Source of the DNA: Oxalicibacterium faecigallinarum
Lineage (GTDB): Bacteria; Pseudomonadota; Gammaproteobacteria; Burkholderiales; Burkholderiaceae_D
Assembly (NCBI RefSeq): GCF_014635705.1
Contig: NZ_BMDI01000003.1
Span: 248,001 to 312,000 of the forward strand
Direction: 5' to 3'
DNA: 64,000 bases
Shown: in pieces, positions 8,181-16,845 of the stretch
How positions within the stretch are numbered: the first letter of the stretch is position 1
Layout: every line of letters starts with the position of its first letter
Position numbers and translations under genes: made by a program
Notes under the pieces: model-generated
The model's input: only the letters and a program-made list of their open reading frames with translations
Databases searched by the model: none
What the model was told of the DNA's origin: nothing

Positions 8181-9421
8181 GGTGCGGTACCTGTGGAAGA
8201 GTTAGCCAATAGCCGTTCGATTTCGATGGCGGCGACTTGCAGATCAAATTGGGCAGCGATGAGCTCGTTACGCGCGGTGCGCAGAACGCGCTGAGCGTCG
8301 AGGTAGTCGATGATGCCGCGCTCACCGTAGCGGTAAGCCGCTTCGGCGACACGCAATGCACTTTCAGCCTGACGGACGATGCCGGACTGTAGTGCATCCA
8401 CTTGCGATGCTGCGATCTGGAATTGTTGATAGGACGAATCGAGGCGTTGTGTCATTTCGAACTCGCGTGCCTCCAGCGTGCTGCGAATGCGCATGGCGTT
8501 GGCGCTTGCTTCATTGATCGGGCCGCGATTGCGATCCCAGAGTGGCAGACTCATGACCACGCCGAACTGGGTATCACGAACTTCGGGATCCCGAGCCGAT
8601 GTCGCCTTCAGAGCGATGGTCGGCATGCGCAGCGAACGTTGATAGTCCACGGCCATGTCGGCACGCTGAAGCTCCAGACGATACTGATTCAATTCGTGAT
8701 TGCCGCTCAGCATGGTCTGACGCAGCGTCTCCAAAGCAGGCATGGTCGGGATGGTGTTCATGCGACCGGCGATCGAGAAGGTAGCCGGCAATACATTGCC
8801 GACTTGCTGACGCAGGAAAGACTTGGCTTGATTGACGCGTAGCAGTGCACTCTGGCTGTTCTTCTGTGCGTTCAGCAATTCTGCCGAGACCCGAATGGCT
8901 TCGTACTTTGGCGCATCGCCCACATCGACACGTACCTGGGCGCGATCATAAAGCTGCTGCGTGAGTGACAGATCTTCCAGTGCCGCTTCCAGTTCAGCTT
9001 CACGACGCAGGGTTTCATAGAAGCCGCGTTTGACTTGTCCGGCCAGCTCGTTGATGAACTGGCTTTGACCGGCCGTCGTGGCACTCAGCGTTTTGCGTGC
9101 CATTTCCTGACGCAGATAGCGCTGGCTCGGTAGATCCAGGCGCTGCGTGATCGACACCGTTTCTCCATCGCCTGGTACCCCGCCAGGGGCTCGTGCGCGG
9201 ACACGACCAGCGGTGTATTCCACTTCCGGATTCGGATAGGCGCCGGCGGTAGTTACACCGGCACGTGCTGCTTCGACGCCGGCAGCGGTGGCTTCCACAT
9301 TTTTGTTCCCTTGCATGGCAAGAGACAAGAGTTGGTCCAGCGTGTAGGGCTGCGCGGCAGAGGCATGCGACCATATGCCAGCCAGCCATACTGACGTGAT
9401 AAGTAAAGTAATAGGTTTCAT
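8177..9421 (-). CDS. czcC: Outer-membrane efflux channel of the TolC family, CzcC-like
   Basis: This 414-residue protein has a Sec signal peptide ending near SHASA (residue 22) and the two-fold OEP repeat seen as long helical, Ala/Gln-rich segments (about residues 60-210 and 230-400). It would form the outer-membrane exit duct of the RND complex. The C-terminal half has the RYGERGIIDYLDAQRVL segment typical of CzcC/NodT-like channels. It is encoded upstream of and translationally coupled to the adaptor gene. The 85-base gap to the CzcI-like gene holds a 10-bp stem hairpin. The symbol marks family membership only. Confidence 0.88.
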   Translation of the reverse strand: MKPITLLITSVWLAGIWSHASAAQPYTLDQLLSLAMQGNKNVEATAAGVEAARAGVTTAGAYPNPEVEYTAGRVRARAPGGVPGDGETVSITQRLDLPSQRYLRQEMARKTLSATTAGQSQFINELAGQVKRGFYETLRREAELEAALEDLSLTQQLYDRAQVRVDVGDAPKYEAIRVSAELLNAQKNSQSALLRVNQAKSFLRQQVGNVLPATFSIAGRMNTIPTMPALETLRQTMLSGNHELNQYRLELQRADMAVDYQRSLRMPTIALKATSARDPEVRDTQFGVVMSLPLWDRNRGPINEASANAMRIRSTLEAREFEMTQRLDSSYQQFQIAASQVDALQSGIVRQAESALRVAEAAYRYGERGIIDYLDAQRVLRTARNELIAAQFDLQVAAIEIERLLANSSTGTAP

Positions 9422-9443
9422 GTTTTTCGTTAAAGCGAGTTCT

Positions 9444-9468
9444 CGCCGTGCGAATTGCTCGCACGGCG
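9444..9468 (-). promoter_or_regulatory. Intercistronic hairpin between the CzcI-like and czcC-like genes
   Basis: CGCCGTGCGA (9444-9453) pairs perfectly with TCGCACGGCG (9459-9468) around a 5-base loop. On the minus strand it lies in the 85-base gap before the channel gene and has no U-tract. It is therefore better read as an mRNA-processing or stability element than as a terminator. Confidence 0.55.
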
Positions 9469-9506
9469 CACGGACAGCCGATTGGCCCCGAAAGGTGAAG
9501 AAATTC

Positions 9507-10040
9507 TTAAGCCGTCAGCGACGGCGGGCGATACGCGCGGAATACCGGCGCAGGGCGAGGGGGATGTTGCGCGGCCATGAACAGGGTGTCGGCCAGCATC
9601 GGGCCATTCAGGCCGAGTGCAAAGGGGATATCGACTTCCTGCGGGTCGGGCAATTGTGTTTTGGAGTGTTTGCTTTCCGGAACACGGACGTGGCAGGACA
9701 GATTGTCTTCCGCCATGTCGTCCCAGACGGGATCCTGAATTTGCGCAAGGATGCCGAACTTGTCGTCAGCGTCGGCTTCCCAGCGCGCCAGCTCTGCCAG
9801 AATTGGATGAATATCCTGAACGACCAGAGAGTAAGGCAGACGATTTTGAGGCGTATCGGTTTCTTTCGCGGAAAGCCGATCAATGACGGTATCGATCAAT
9901 GCATTACTGATGAAAACGGTTGAGCCTTGTGCAATCGCGTTTGCCGGTACGTTGGCGTTTGTTTTGCAAGATGTCGAGCCGGCCCACACCCATTGGAGCG
10001 GCAAGCAGAGCACGACAAATAGCAAAAAAACATGGCGCAT
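9507..10040 (-). CDS. Small periplasmic protein leading a metal-efflux operon, CzcI-like
   Basis: This 177-residue protein starts MRHVFLLFVVLCLPLQWVWA, a signal peptide very like that of CzcI-type proteins encoded first in czc operons, followed by STSCKTN. The C-terminus is proline-rich (PPRPAPVFRAYRPPSLTA), also common in that group. CzcI is regarded as a periplasmic accessory or regulatory protein of the efflux system; direct function here is inference. I chose the ATG at 10040 because it starts a clean signal peptide; the frame extends upstream to 10130. It is the first gene of the minus-strand operon CzcI-like, channel, adaptor, pump, PII-like. Only two cysteines are visible in the mature part and there is no His-rich motif. 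Confidence 0.5.
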   Translation of the reverse strand: MRHVFLLFVVLCLPLQWVWAGSTSCKTNANVPANAIAQGSTVFISNALIDTVIDRLSAKETDTPQNRLPYSLVVQDIHPILAELARWEADADDKFGILAQIQDPVWDDMAEDNLSCHVRVPESKHSKTQLPDPQEVDIPFALGLNGPMLADTLFMAAQHPPRPAPVFRAYRPPSLTA

Positions 10041-10219
10041 TTGCAACGTTTCAATAATGGAAGATGCTTTTTGCAATTTTACTCGCTTTTTCGGCGAGAC
10101 CGCCGAGACTAGATAACAGCGATGATGCAAATTGCATGCCTAAGAGCAACCTCGGCCTCATTCCTGTGGAAAACTGAACGAAGGAGCTTCCGAGGATTGC
10201 ACGCGCATGTGTCCGATAT

Positions 10220-11359
10220 TCAGGTGCGATGCCCAAACATCATCTGGTCTGCCAGCACTTTCTTGCCCGGTGCGAAGCCATCGACCAATCCCAAAGATAA
10301 TCCAAGCAAGGTTTGTGTCGGACTATCCCGATGGCGGCTGGTGAAAACGCGGGCCATGATATCCGTCAGGTGGATTGTCAGATTGCGATCATCTTTCCGA
10401 CTTTGTGCAAACTGGGCGACGACCTCGGCAGTCGCAAGACCGCTCGTCAGCAAGCGGGCCAATACACTGGCATCGCGTAATCCCAGATTCAACCCCTGAC
10501 CGGCAACCGGATGCAACGTCTGTGACGCATTGCCGATTGCAATGACCCGGCTTTTGTCACTTGGTTGCGCATTCAGTCCCAAAGGAAAAGCGTTGCGCGC
10601 GGAAACGTTGGTGAAATTACCCAAGCGGCCGCCAAACGCGTCGGATAATTCAGCCAGAAATTTCTTGTCATCCAGCGCCAGCAAGCGTCGGACGGTATCC
10701 GGGTGAACGCACCATACCAACGCGTAGCCATCTTCCTGCGGCAACAGCGCGAGCGGGCCTTCGTCGCAGAATCGCTCAAAAGCACGATGGGCAATCGGCA
10801 TATCGGCATGAACATGCGCAACGATGGCCGTTTGTTCGTACATGCGATGCAATTGTTTTGGTTGCTGATCGGCGAATAATCCCCCTTCGGCCTGAATCAC
10901 GAGGTTGGCAGTGATGGAAGGACGATCCTGCAGCGTAATGTGTGCACCGTTGTGTTCTGCGATGTCGACGATGCTTGCGGGACGCAGGATATGGATGCCG
11001 CTATGCTCGAGGGACGCGGTCAACTTGCTGACAATGGCGCCGTAACGCAAGACGTAACCAAGAGCCGGCAGGCCATAGTTGTTTTTGTCGATCAGCGTGC
11101 GGCCAAAACGGCCGCGACGTGAAACATGGATTTGCTCAATCGATGTGAAGCTGGCAGGCCATGCATGCAACTGCTCCAGCAACTGACGGCTGCCCCATGA
11201 CAAGGCGATGGAGCGCGGATCGCGGGCGGATTGTTCGGCGGTCTTGGCATCAATCAGAGCGATGCCTTGCGCGCGCATGCCACGGTGAATGAGCATGGCG
11301 GCCAGGCCCAACCCCACAGGTCCGGCACCGCAGATGGCAATATCGAAATCTGTCTGCAT
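10220..11359 (-). CDS. ubiH: FAD-dependent ring hydroxylase of ubiquinone biosynthesis (UbiH/UbiF/VisC family)
   Basis: This 379-residue flavoprotein monooxygenase hydroxylates the aromatic ring of ubiquinone precursors. The N-terminal FAD motif is IAICGAGPVGLGLAAMLIH, and the second FAD signature GNASQTLHPVAGQGLNLGLR (about residues 285-305) is the UbiH/COQ6 consensus. It follows pepP directly (1-base gap), the same pepP-ubiH order as in Escherichia coli, which is why I prefer UbiH over UbiF or UbiI. Which ring position it acts on cannot be told from sequence, since betaproteobacterial Ubi hydroxylases differ in regioselectivity. Confidence 0.85.
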   Translation of the reverse strand: MQTDFDIAICGAGPVGLGLAAMLIHRGMRAQGIALIDAKTAEQSARDPRSIALSWGSRQLLEQLHAWPASFTSIEQIHVSRRGRFGRTLIDKNNYGLPALGYVLRYGAIVSKLTASLEHSGIHILRPASIVDIAEHNGAHITLQDRPSITANLVIQAEGGLFADQQPKQLHRMYEQTAIVAHVHADMPIAHRAFERFCDEGPLALLPQEDGYALVWCVHPDTVRRLLALDDKKFLAELSDAFGGRLGNFTNVSARNAFPLGLNAQPSDKSRVIAIGNASQTLHPVAGQGLNLGLRDASVLARLLTSGLATAEVVAQFAQSRKDDRNLTIHLTDIMARVFTSRHRDSPTQTLLGLSLGLVDGFAPGKKVLADQMMFGHRT

Positions 11360-11360
11360 G

Positions 11361-12692
11361 TCAGTGCCGCATCAGTGTTTCGATATCGGCGACGGTTTTC
11401 GGTGCCTGTTCGCTCAGGATGTGTACGCCCTCGGCTGTAATCAAGGCATTGTCTTCGATACGAATGCCGATATTCCAGTATTTTTCCGGCACGCCTTCCG
11501 CAGGCCGCACATAGATGCCCGGTTCCACAGTCAAAACCATGCCGGCTTCCAAAGTGCGCCATGGTCGGTCCGCACCGGCCGGTGCGGCATCGCGATAGTC
11601 CCCAACGTCATGTACATCCATGCCAAGCCAGTGCCCGGTGCGATGCATGTAGAACTGACTGTAGTTGTGATTGGTAATGACGTCGTCAAGCGTGCCGACC
11701 TTATTGCTGTCCAGCAGGCCAGTGTCGAGCATCCCTTGTGCGAGCACGCGTACGGCGGCATCGTGGCCATCCATGAAGCGCTTGCCGGGCTTTGTTTCAG
11801 CGATGGCGGCATACTGCGAGGCGAGCACGATTTCATAAAGCTCTTTTTGAGGGCCTGAAAATTTGCCGCTGGCAGGAAACGTACGCGTGATGTCGGAGGC
11901 GTAGCTGTCGAGTTCGCAACCGGCATCGATCAATACCAGATCACCATCCTTGAGCTCGGCATCGCTTGCGCGATAGTGCAGTACGCAGGCATTGGCGCCT
12001 GTCGCAACAATCGAACCGTAGGCAGGAAACTGCGATCCGCTGTTGCGGAATTCATGCAGGATTTCTGCTTCCAGCTGGTATTCACGCAGGCCCGGACGCG
12101 CGATGCGCATGGCGCGCCGATGTGCCGCTGCAGCAATATCGGCACTCCGCTGCATGATGTCGATCTCGACCGCATCTTTTTTCAGACGCATGTCATCGAT
12201 CAAGATTTGCACGTCGAAGGCAGCATTCGGCGGCGTGATGCCGGCGCGTGCCTGCGCGCGCACGGACTGTAACCAACACTGGACTTGTGCATCAAGTTTC
12301 TGATCGCTGCCGAGTGCGTAATAGAGCGCAGGCGCGTTGGCCATGAGGCGCGGCAATTCAGTGTCCAGTGAATCGATGGGATAGGCAGCATCGAATCCGA
12401 ATGTGGTGCGGGCGACGTCGGGGCCGTAGCGGAAACCATCCCATATCTCGCGCTCCATGTTCTTCTCGCGGCAGAAAAGAATGGATCGATTGGTTTCTCC
12501 GGCAATCAACACAATCACTGCTTCAGGCTCGGTAAATCCGGACAGGTAGTAAAAATAGCTGTCGTGTCGATAGGGATAATCTGCATCACGATTGCGCATC
12601 ACTTCAGGCGCGGTCGGGATGATGGCAATGCCGCCTCCCTTGGCATGCATTTGTGTGATCAGGGCCGTGCGGCGATTTGCATATGGGCTCAT
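11361..12692 (-). CDS. pepP: Xaa-Pro aminopeptidase (aminopeptidase P)
   Basis: This 443-residue M24B metallopeptidase removes an N-terminal residue preceding proline. The pita-bread catalytic domain occupies the C-terminal half. Visible ligand regions are LVLIDAGCELDSYASDITRT (two Asp), MHRTGHWLGMDVHDVG (His), LTVEPGIYV (Glu) and GIRIEDNALIT (Glu), which hold two Mn ions. Length matches the E. coli enzyme (441). The start overlaps the stop of the murU gene by 4 bases, and ubiH follows after 1 base. The three genes with amgK upstream form one minus-strand transcript. Confidence 0.93.
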   Translation of the reverse strand: MSPYANRRTALITQMHAKGGGIAIIPTAPEVMRNRDADYPYRHDSYFYYLSGFTEPEAVIVLIAGETNRSILFCREKNMEREIWDGFRYGPDVARTTFGFDAAYPIDSLDTELPRLMANAPALYYALGSDQKLDAQVQCWLQSVRAQARAGITPPNAAFDVQILIDDMRLKKDAVEIDIMQRSADIAAAAHRRAMRIARPGLREYQLEAEILHEFRNSGSQFPAYGSIVATGANACVLHYRASDAELKDGDLVLIDAGCELDSYASDITRTFPASGKFSGPQKELYEIVLASQYAAIAETKPGKRFMDGHDAAVRVLAQGMLDTGLLDSNKVGTLDDVITNHNYSQFYMHRTGHWLGMDVHDVGDYRDAAPAGADRPWRTLEAGMVLTVEPGIYVRPAEGVPEKYWNIGIRIEDNALITAEGVHILSEQAPKTVADIETLMRH

Positions 12693-13405
12693 TTGATCCC
12701 TCCTGTGAATGGCGCATTGAGTGCTTCGAGTCGTTCCACTGTGCCGACATCGGTCCAGTCGCCCCGGTAGAGTTCGCCGCCGACTTGTCCGCGGGCAGCA
12801 TATTCGCGCAGCAGGGTGGCGAGTTTGGCCGGCTGACCGGATTCGATCGCATCAAACATGGAGGGGCGATAAACGCCAATGCCGGAAAAGGTATGGCGGG
12901 GCTCGCCTTCGTTGGCAATCAAAAAGCTATTCAGTGCGAAATCACCGGCGGCATTGTGCGCAGGATTCTTGACCAGATAAAGCCACGCCACGTCACGCGC
13001 ATCTGCTGGGTGCGGATTGCCCCAGACGTCATTGTCCTCGAGAACATCGATGGTCTGCTTGAAGTCAAAATGCGGGCAGTAGATATCGCCTGCAATCGCG
13101 AGAAACGGTGCATCACCGAGCAGGTGGCGCGCCTTGGCGATACCGCCGGCTGTTTCCAGTGCGGTACCCTCTGCGGAATAGGTGATGTGCGCACCAAACT
13201 GTGCGCCGTTTCCTAACGCTTCTTCGATCATGTGTCCGAGATGGGCGTGATTGATGACGATCTCGGTGATGCCGGCGCGTACCAGATTCAGGATATGCCA
13301 GACGATCAAGGGACGCCCGCGCACTTTCAGCAAGGGCTTGGGGCAAGTGTCGGTGAGCGGACGCATTCTTTCACCGCGTCCGGCAGCGAAAATCATCGCT
13401 TTCAT
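12689..13405 (-). CDS. murU: N-acetylmuramate alpha-1-phosphate uridylyltransferase
   Basis: This 238-residue sugar-1-phosphate nucleotidyltransferase begins MKAMIFAAGRGERMRPLTDT, the signature GxGxRxxPLT loop. In Pseudomonas, AmgK phosphorylates free MurNAc (or GlcNAc) at the anomeric position and MurU transfers UMP to give UDP-MurNAc, bypassing de novo synthesis and giving fosfomycin tolerance. The assignment rests on that enzyme fold plus the immediately upstream amgK-like kinase gene 52 bases away. Size matches MurU and is shorter than RfbA/GalU-type enzymes. Confidence 0.88.
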   Translation of the reverse strand: MKAMIFAAGRGERMRPLTDTCPKPLLKVRGRPLIVWHILNLVRAGITEIVINHAHLGHMIEEALGNGAQFGAHITYSAEGTALETAGGIAKARHLLGDAPFLAIAGDIYCPHFDFKQTIDVLEDNDVWGNPHPADARDVAWLYLVKNPAHNAAGDFALNSFLIANEGEPRHTFSGIGVYRPSMFDAIESGQPAKLATLLREYAARGQVGGELYRGDWTDVGTVERLEALNAPFTGGIK

Positions 13406-13457
13406 GTTCGTAAAATCTTGTTGGGTTCCATTCCCTGTTTATAGGTGAGGAAGGATG

Positions 13458-14495
13458 TCAAAAGGTGTAACCGACTGCCGGCGTCTTGTTTTCAAGTTCA
13501 TCAAGCAACCGGACCAGCGGCGCCAGCTCCTTGTAGCGATAGGCGACTTTGCGCGTGTATTCCATGACCAGCGGTAGATCCTTGAGGTATCCGTCTTTGC
13601 CGTCGCGATGATAGAGGCGTGCAAAGATGCCCAGCACCTTGAGATGACGCTGCAACCCCATGAATTCAAAATCACGATAGAAGCTGTCGATATCCGGGTT
13701 GACAGGCAGGCCGGCACGGCGGGCGCGTTCCCAGTAGCGGATGACCCAATCCAGCACCAGCTCTTCATCCCACTGAATATAAGCGTCGCGCAAGAGAGAG
13801 GCGAGGTCATAGGTAATCGGGCCGAACACCGCATCTTGAAAATCCAGAATGCCAGGATTGCCTTGCGACAGCACCATCAGATTGCGCGAGTGATAGTCGC
13901 GATGCACATAGACTTGTGGCTGCGCCAGATTGTTTGCCAGCAGCAGATCAAAGATGCTGTTCAGCGTCGCTTGCTGTTTCTCGTTCAGCGTAAGCCCCAG
14001 ATGTTTGTTGATGTACCAGTCCGGAAAGAGCATCATTTCGCGCAGCAGCAAGGCGCGATCGTATTCCGGCAGGACATCAGGCTGACTTTGTGCCTGCATC
14101 AAGACCAGCGCCTCGATGGCATCCATGTACAGTTTGTGCGCCGTGTCTGGCGTCAGCAATTGCAGATAAGTCGTATTGCCAAGGTCAGACAGCAGCAGGA
14201 AGCCGTTTTCCACGTCCTGCTCCAAGATGGCCGGTACCGACACACCGGTATCGCCCAGTACCTTGGCGACATGCACGAAAGGGCGTACATCCTCTTGCGG
14301 TGGCGGTGCATCCATCACGATAAAGGAGGCTCTGTTTGCGTCATCGATCCGGAAATAACGGCGGAAACTGGCGTCCGAGGACGCCGGGCGCAAGGATTCC
14401 GGCAGGAGTTCTCGTGCGTTGAGCGTGGCGATCCAGGATTTGATGGCGTTCAGACGCAAATCAGGAGAGTTGTCTGGCTGGGATTGGGATGACAT
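13458..14495 (-). CDS. amgK: Anomeric MurNAc/GlcNAc kinase
   Basis: This 345-residue aminoglycoside-phosphotransferase-fold kinase is the first enzyme of the AmgK-MurU cell-wall recycling route. Kinase-like features are SSDASFRRYFRI near the N-terminus, VYVHRDYHSRNLMVL (catalytic loop, Asp in HRD) and GILDFQDAVFGPITYDLASL (metal-binding DFQD). It pairs with murU downstream and sits divergently from lptD, the arrangement known in pseudomonads and many Burkholderiales. I start at ATG 14495; an in-frame extension to 14588 would run into the lptD promoter region. Confidence 0.87.
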   Translation of the reverse strand: MSSQSQPDNSPDLRLNAIKSWIATLNARELLPESLRPASSDASFRRYFRIDDANRASFIVMDAPPPQEDVRPFVHVAKVLGDTGVSVPAILEQDVENGFLLLSDLGNTTYLQLLTPDTAHKLYMDAIEALVLMQAQSQPDVLPEYDRALLLREMMLFPDWYINKHLGLTLNEKQQATLNSIFDLLLANNLAQPQVYVHRDYHSRNLMVLSQGNPGILDFQDAVFGPITYDLASLLRDAYIQWDEELVLDWVIRYWERARRAGLPVNPDIDSFYRDFEFMGLQRHLKVLGIFARLYHRDGKDGYLKDLPLVMEYTRKVAYRYKELAPLVRLLDELENKTPAVGYTF

Positions 14496-14515
14496 GAAGC
14501 GAACCTGGTGAATAC

Positions 14516-14544
14516 GGTTTGTGGGCGTTGAGTTCCCATATAAT
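14516..14544 (+). promoter_or_regulatory. Putative sigma70 promoter for lptD-surA-pdxA-ksgA
   Basis: TATAAT lies at 14539-14544 in the 101-base divergent gap between amgK and lptD. The -35 at 17-bp spacing (GGTTTG, 14516-14521) is weak. The position, about 50 bases before the lptD ATG, is suitable. Confidence 0.45.
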
Positions 14545-14596
14545 AAGGGATTAAATTCCAAAAGACGCCAGCGATGGTACTCAAACACTTATTTTC

Positions 14597-16843
14597 ATGA
14601 CCTGGCTTCCCCCTCTCCATCCAAAACGACGGTCCATGATGGTTATGACAGCAATGGCAGCGGCAATTTCTGCGCTGCCTTTTGCTGCTTCTGCGCAGAC
14701 GACAGGGCCGGCGTCTTCACTAAGCAGTGACGCCAACGCACCGACCAATATCAGCGCCGAACAAATGACCGGTCGTCCGGACCGGGAGGTAGTCCTGGAG
14801 CGTGACGTGGAAATTATCCGCGGCGAAACGACCATGACATCGGATAAGGCGACTTACTGGATTGCCGAGGATGAGATTGAGGCGAGCGGTAATGTGAAAA
14901 TGACGCGTTTTGGCGATCGCTATACCGGCGACAAATTGCGTTTCAAAATGGATGCGGGGACGGGGTATGTGGAAAACCCGACATTCCATATGCGCGCTAA
15001 TAGTGGACAGGGGGCGGCAAGCCGTATTGATTTCGAGTCTGATGATCGGGCATTGATCACGCAAGGCACATATAGCACGTGCGAAGGTCCGGATCCGGAT
15101 TGGTATCTGAGCGCGAATACCATGCATCTCGACAAAGGGCGAGATGTGGGGACGGCTGGCGCAACAGTCGTTTACTTCAAAGGAACGCCGATTATTGGAA
15201 CGCCCTATATGTCTTTCCCTTTGTCGGGAGAGCGCAAATCGGGTGTGCTGCCGCCGAGTATTGGGACGACGACTCGCGGTGGTTTGGAAATTTTGGTGCC
15301 CTATTATTTCAATATTGCACCCAATAGGGATTTCACATTTTTGCCGCGTATTATTTCGAAGCGTGGTCTTCAGCTAGGTGGTGAAGCACGTTATTTAGGA
15401 AGTACTTATGCCGGCGAGACACATTTCGAATATTTGTCGAATGATCGGGAAACGAAAACAGATCGTTATTCGATCTCGACGCGCCATACTCAGCGGTTGA
15501 GTCCGGAAGCGAGCTTTGGCTGGAATATCAACGCGGCATCGGATGACAATTATCCGCGGGATTTCTCGCGTAATCTTGCGACCAGTACCAATCGCCTCCT
15601 GTTGCGGGACATTAATTTCAGGTACCAAAGTGATTACTGGAGTCTGACGGCTCGTGCAGCGGGCTATCAGGTTTTGCAGGATATCTATGCGTTGACGCCA
15701 ATTACACGTCCTTACGATCGATTGCCGCAAGTGACGTTTGCCAGTGCCAGACAAGATGTGGGTGGTTTCGACTGGACTGCCAATGCAGAGGCAACACGCT
15801 TTTATCATCCGGACATGGTGCGTGGCGATCGTTATGTGATTAACCCGAGTTTGTCGTACCCGATTGTGCGACCCGGATATTTCATTACGCCGAAAGTGTC
15901 CTTGCATGCAACGTCGTACAGCGTGCGCGATCCCATGACGGATCTGAGTGCCAGCTATAACCGCAGCTTGCCAACCGTTTCGCTGGATACAGGGTTGATC
16001 TTTGAGCGTGAAGCGAGTTTCCTCGGGGAGTCAATGACGCAGACTTTTGAGCCTCGGATGTTCTACGTAAAAACGCCATATCGCGATCAAAGCATGATTC
16101 CGATTTTCGATACGGCCGAGGCAGACTTGAGCTTTGCCCAGATTTTTTCCGAAAATCGCTTCATCGGCAGTGACCGTATTAGTGATGCGAATCAATTGAC
16201 GCTGGCCATGACATCACGCTTTATCGAAAAGAACGGTGTCGAGCGACTGCGTGTCGCTTTTGGCCAGCGTTTTTACTTTGACGAACCGCAAGTGACGTTG
16301 CCGAATCGTGCCCCGAGCAACGATAAGAAATCTGATTTCTTGGCCTCGGCTGCATTGAAACTGTCCGATACCCTGAGCACGGAAGGTCATTTGCAATACA
16401 GTGCAACGCAAAAGACAATTAGTCGTGCCAACTATGGCTTGAGCTGGCGTCCCGAACCTAAAAAGGTCTTGAATTTGACATATCGTCGCGACAAGGCGAA
16501 CGAATTGAGTCAGATTGACGTCTCAGGACAATGGCCGATCGCAGATCGCTGGTACGGCGTCGGACGTATTAATTATTCGCTATCGGATAACACACAGGTC
16601 GTTAATTCGACCAATCGAATTTCCGAAGGATTGTTGGGGCTTGAGTACAAGGCAGATTGCTGGATTTTCCGTATTGTCGGACAGCGTTTGCCAACTGGGA
16701 CCGGGCAAGCCAATACCAGTCTGTTTTTCCAACTTGAGTTGAGTGGTCTGACAAAGCTCGGTTCGGACCCAATGACCGCAATTCGTCGAAATGTGCCGGG
16801 TTACCAGCTCATTAATCAACCTTCCAATGTCACTGGCATGTAA
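14597..16843 (+). CDS. lptD: LPS-assembly outer membrane protein LptD (OstA/Imp)
   Basis: This 748-residue protein inserts lipopolysaccharide into the outer leaflet of the outer membrane together with LptE. It has an N-terminal signal peptide (cleavage near FAASA-Q, residue 33), an OstA beta-jellyroll domain (about residues 60-180: NISAEQMTGRPDREVVLERD, then TMTSDKATYWIAEDEIEASG) and a long C-terminal beta-barrel of alternating aromatic strands. The barrel segment GVLPPSIGTTTRGGLEILVP matches the LptD consensus. surA follows 2 bases after the stop, as in E. coli, consistent with SurA-dependent folding of LptD. Confidence 0.94.
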   Translation: MTWLPPLHPKRRSMMVMTAMAAAISALPFAASAQTTGPASSLSSDANAPTNISAEQMTGRPDREVVLERDVEIIRGETTMTSDKATYWIAEDEIEASGNVKMTRFGDRYTGDKLRFKMDAGTGYVENPTFHMRANSGQGAASRIDFESDDRALITQGTYSTCEGPDPDWYLSANTMHLDKGRDVGTAGATVVYFKGTPIIGTPYMSFPLSGERKSGVLPPSIGTTTRGGLEILVPYYFNIAPNRDFTFLPRIISKRGLQLGGEARYLGSTYAGETHFEYLSNDRETKTDRYSISTRHTQRLSPEASFGWNINAASDDNYPRDFSRNLATSTNRLLLRDINFRYQSDYWSLTARAAGYQVLQDIYALTPITRPYDRLPQVTFASARQDVGGFDWTANAEATRFYHPDMVRGDRYVINPSLSYPIVRPGYFITPKVSLHATSYSVRDPMTDLSASYNRSLPTVSLDTGLIFEREASFLGESMTQTFEPRMFYVKTPYRDQSMIPIFDTAEADLSFAQIFSENRFIGSDRISDANQLTLAMTSRFIEKNGVERLRVAFGQRFYFDEPQVTLPNRAPSNDKKSDFLASAALKLSDTLSTEGHLQYSATQKTISRANYGLSWRPEPKKVLNLTYRRDKANELSQIDVSGQWPIADRWYGVGRINYSLSDNTQVVNSTNRISEGLLGLEYKADCWIFRIVGQRLPTGTGQANTSLFFQLELSGLTKLGSDPMTAIRRNVPGYQLINQPSNVTGM

Positions 16844-16845
16844 TC

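Noticed and set aside
10092-10105. Hairpin CGGCG-AGAC-CGCCG as terminator of ubiH
   Set aside because: On the minus strand it is followed by A's rather than T's, and it lies 115 bases past the ubiH stop.
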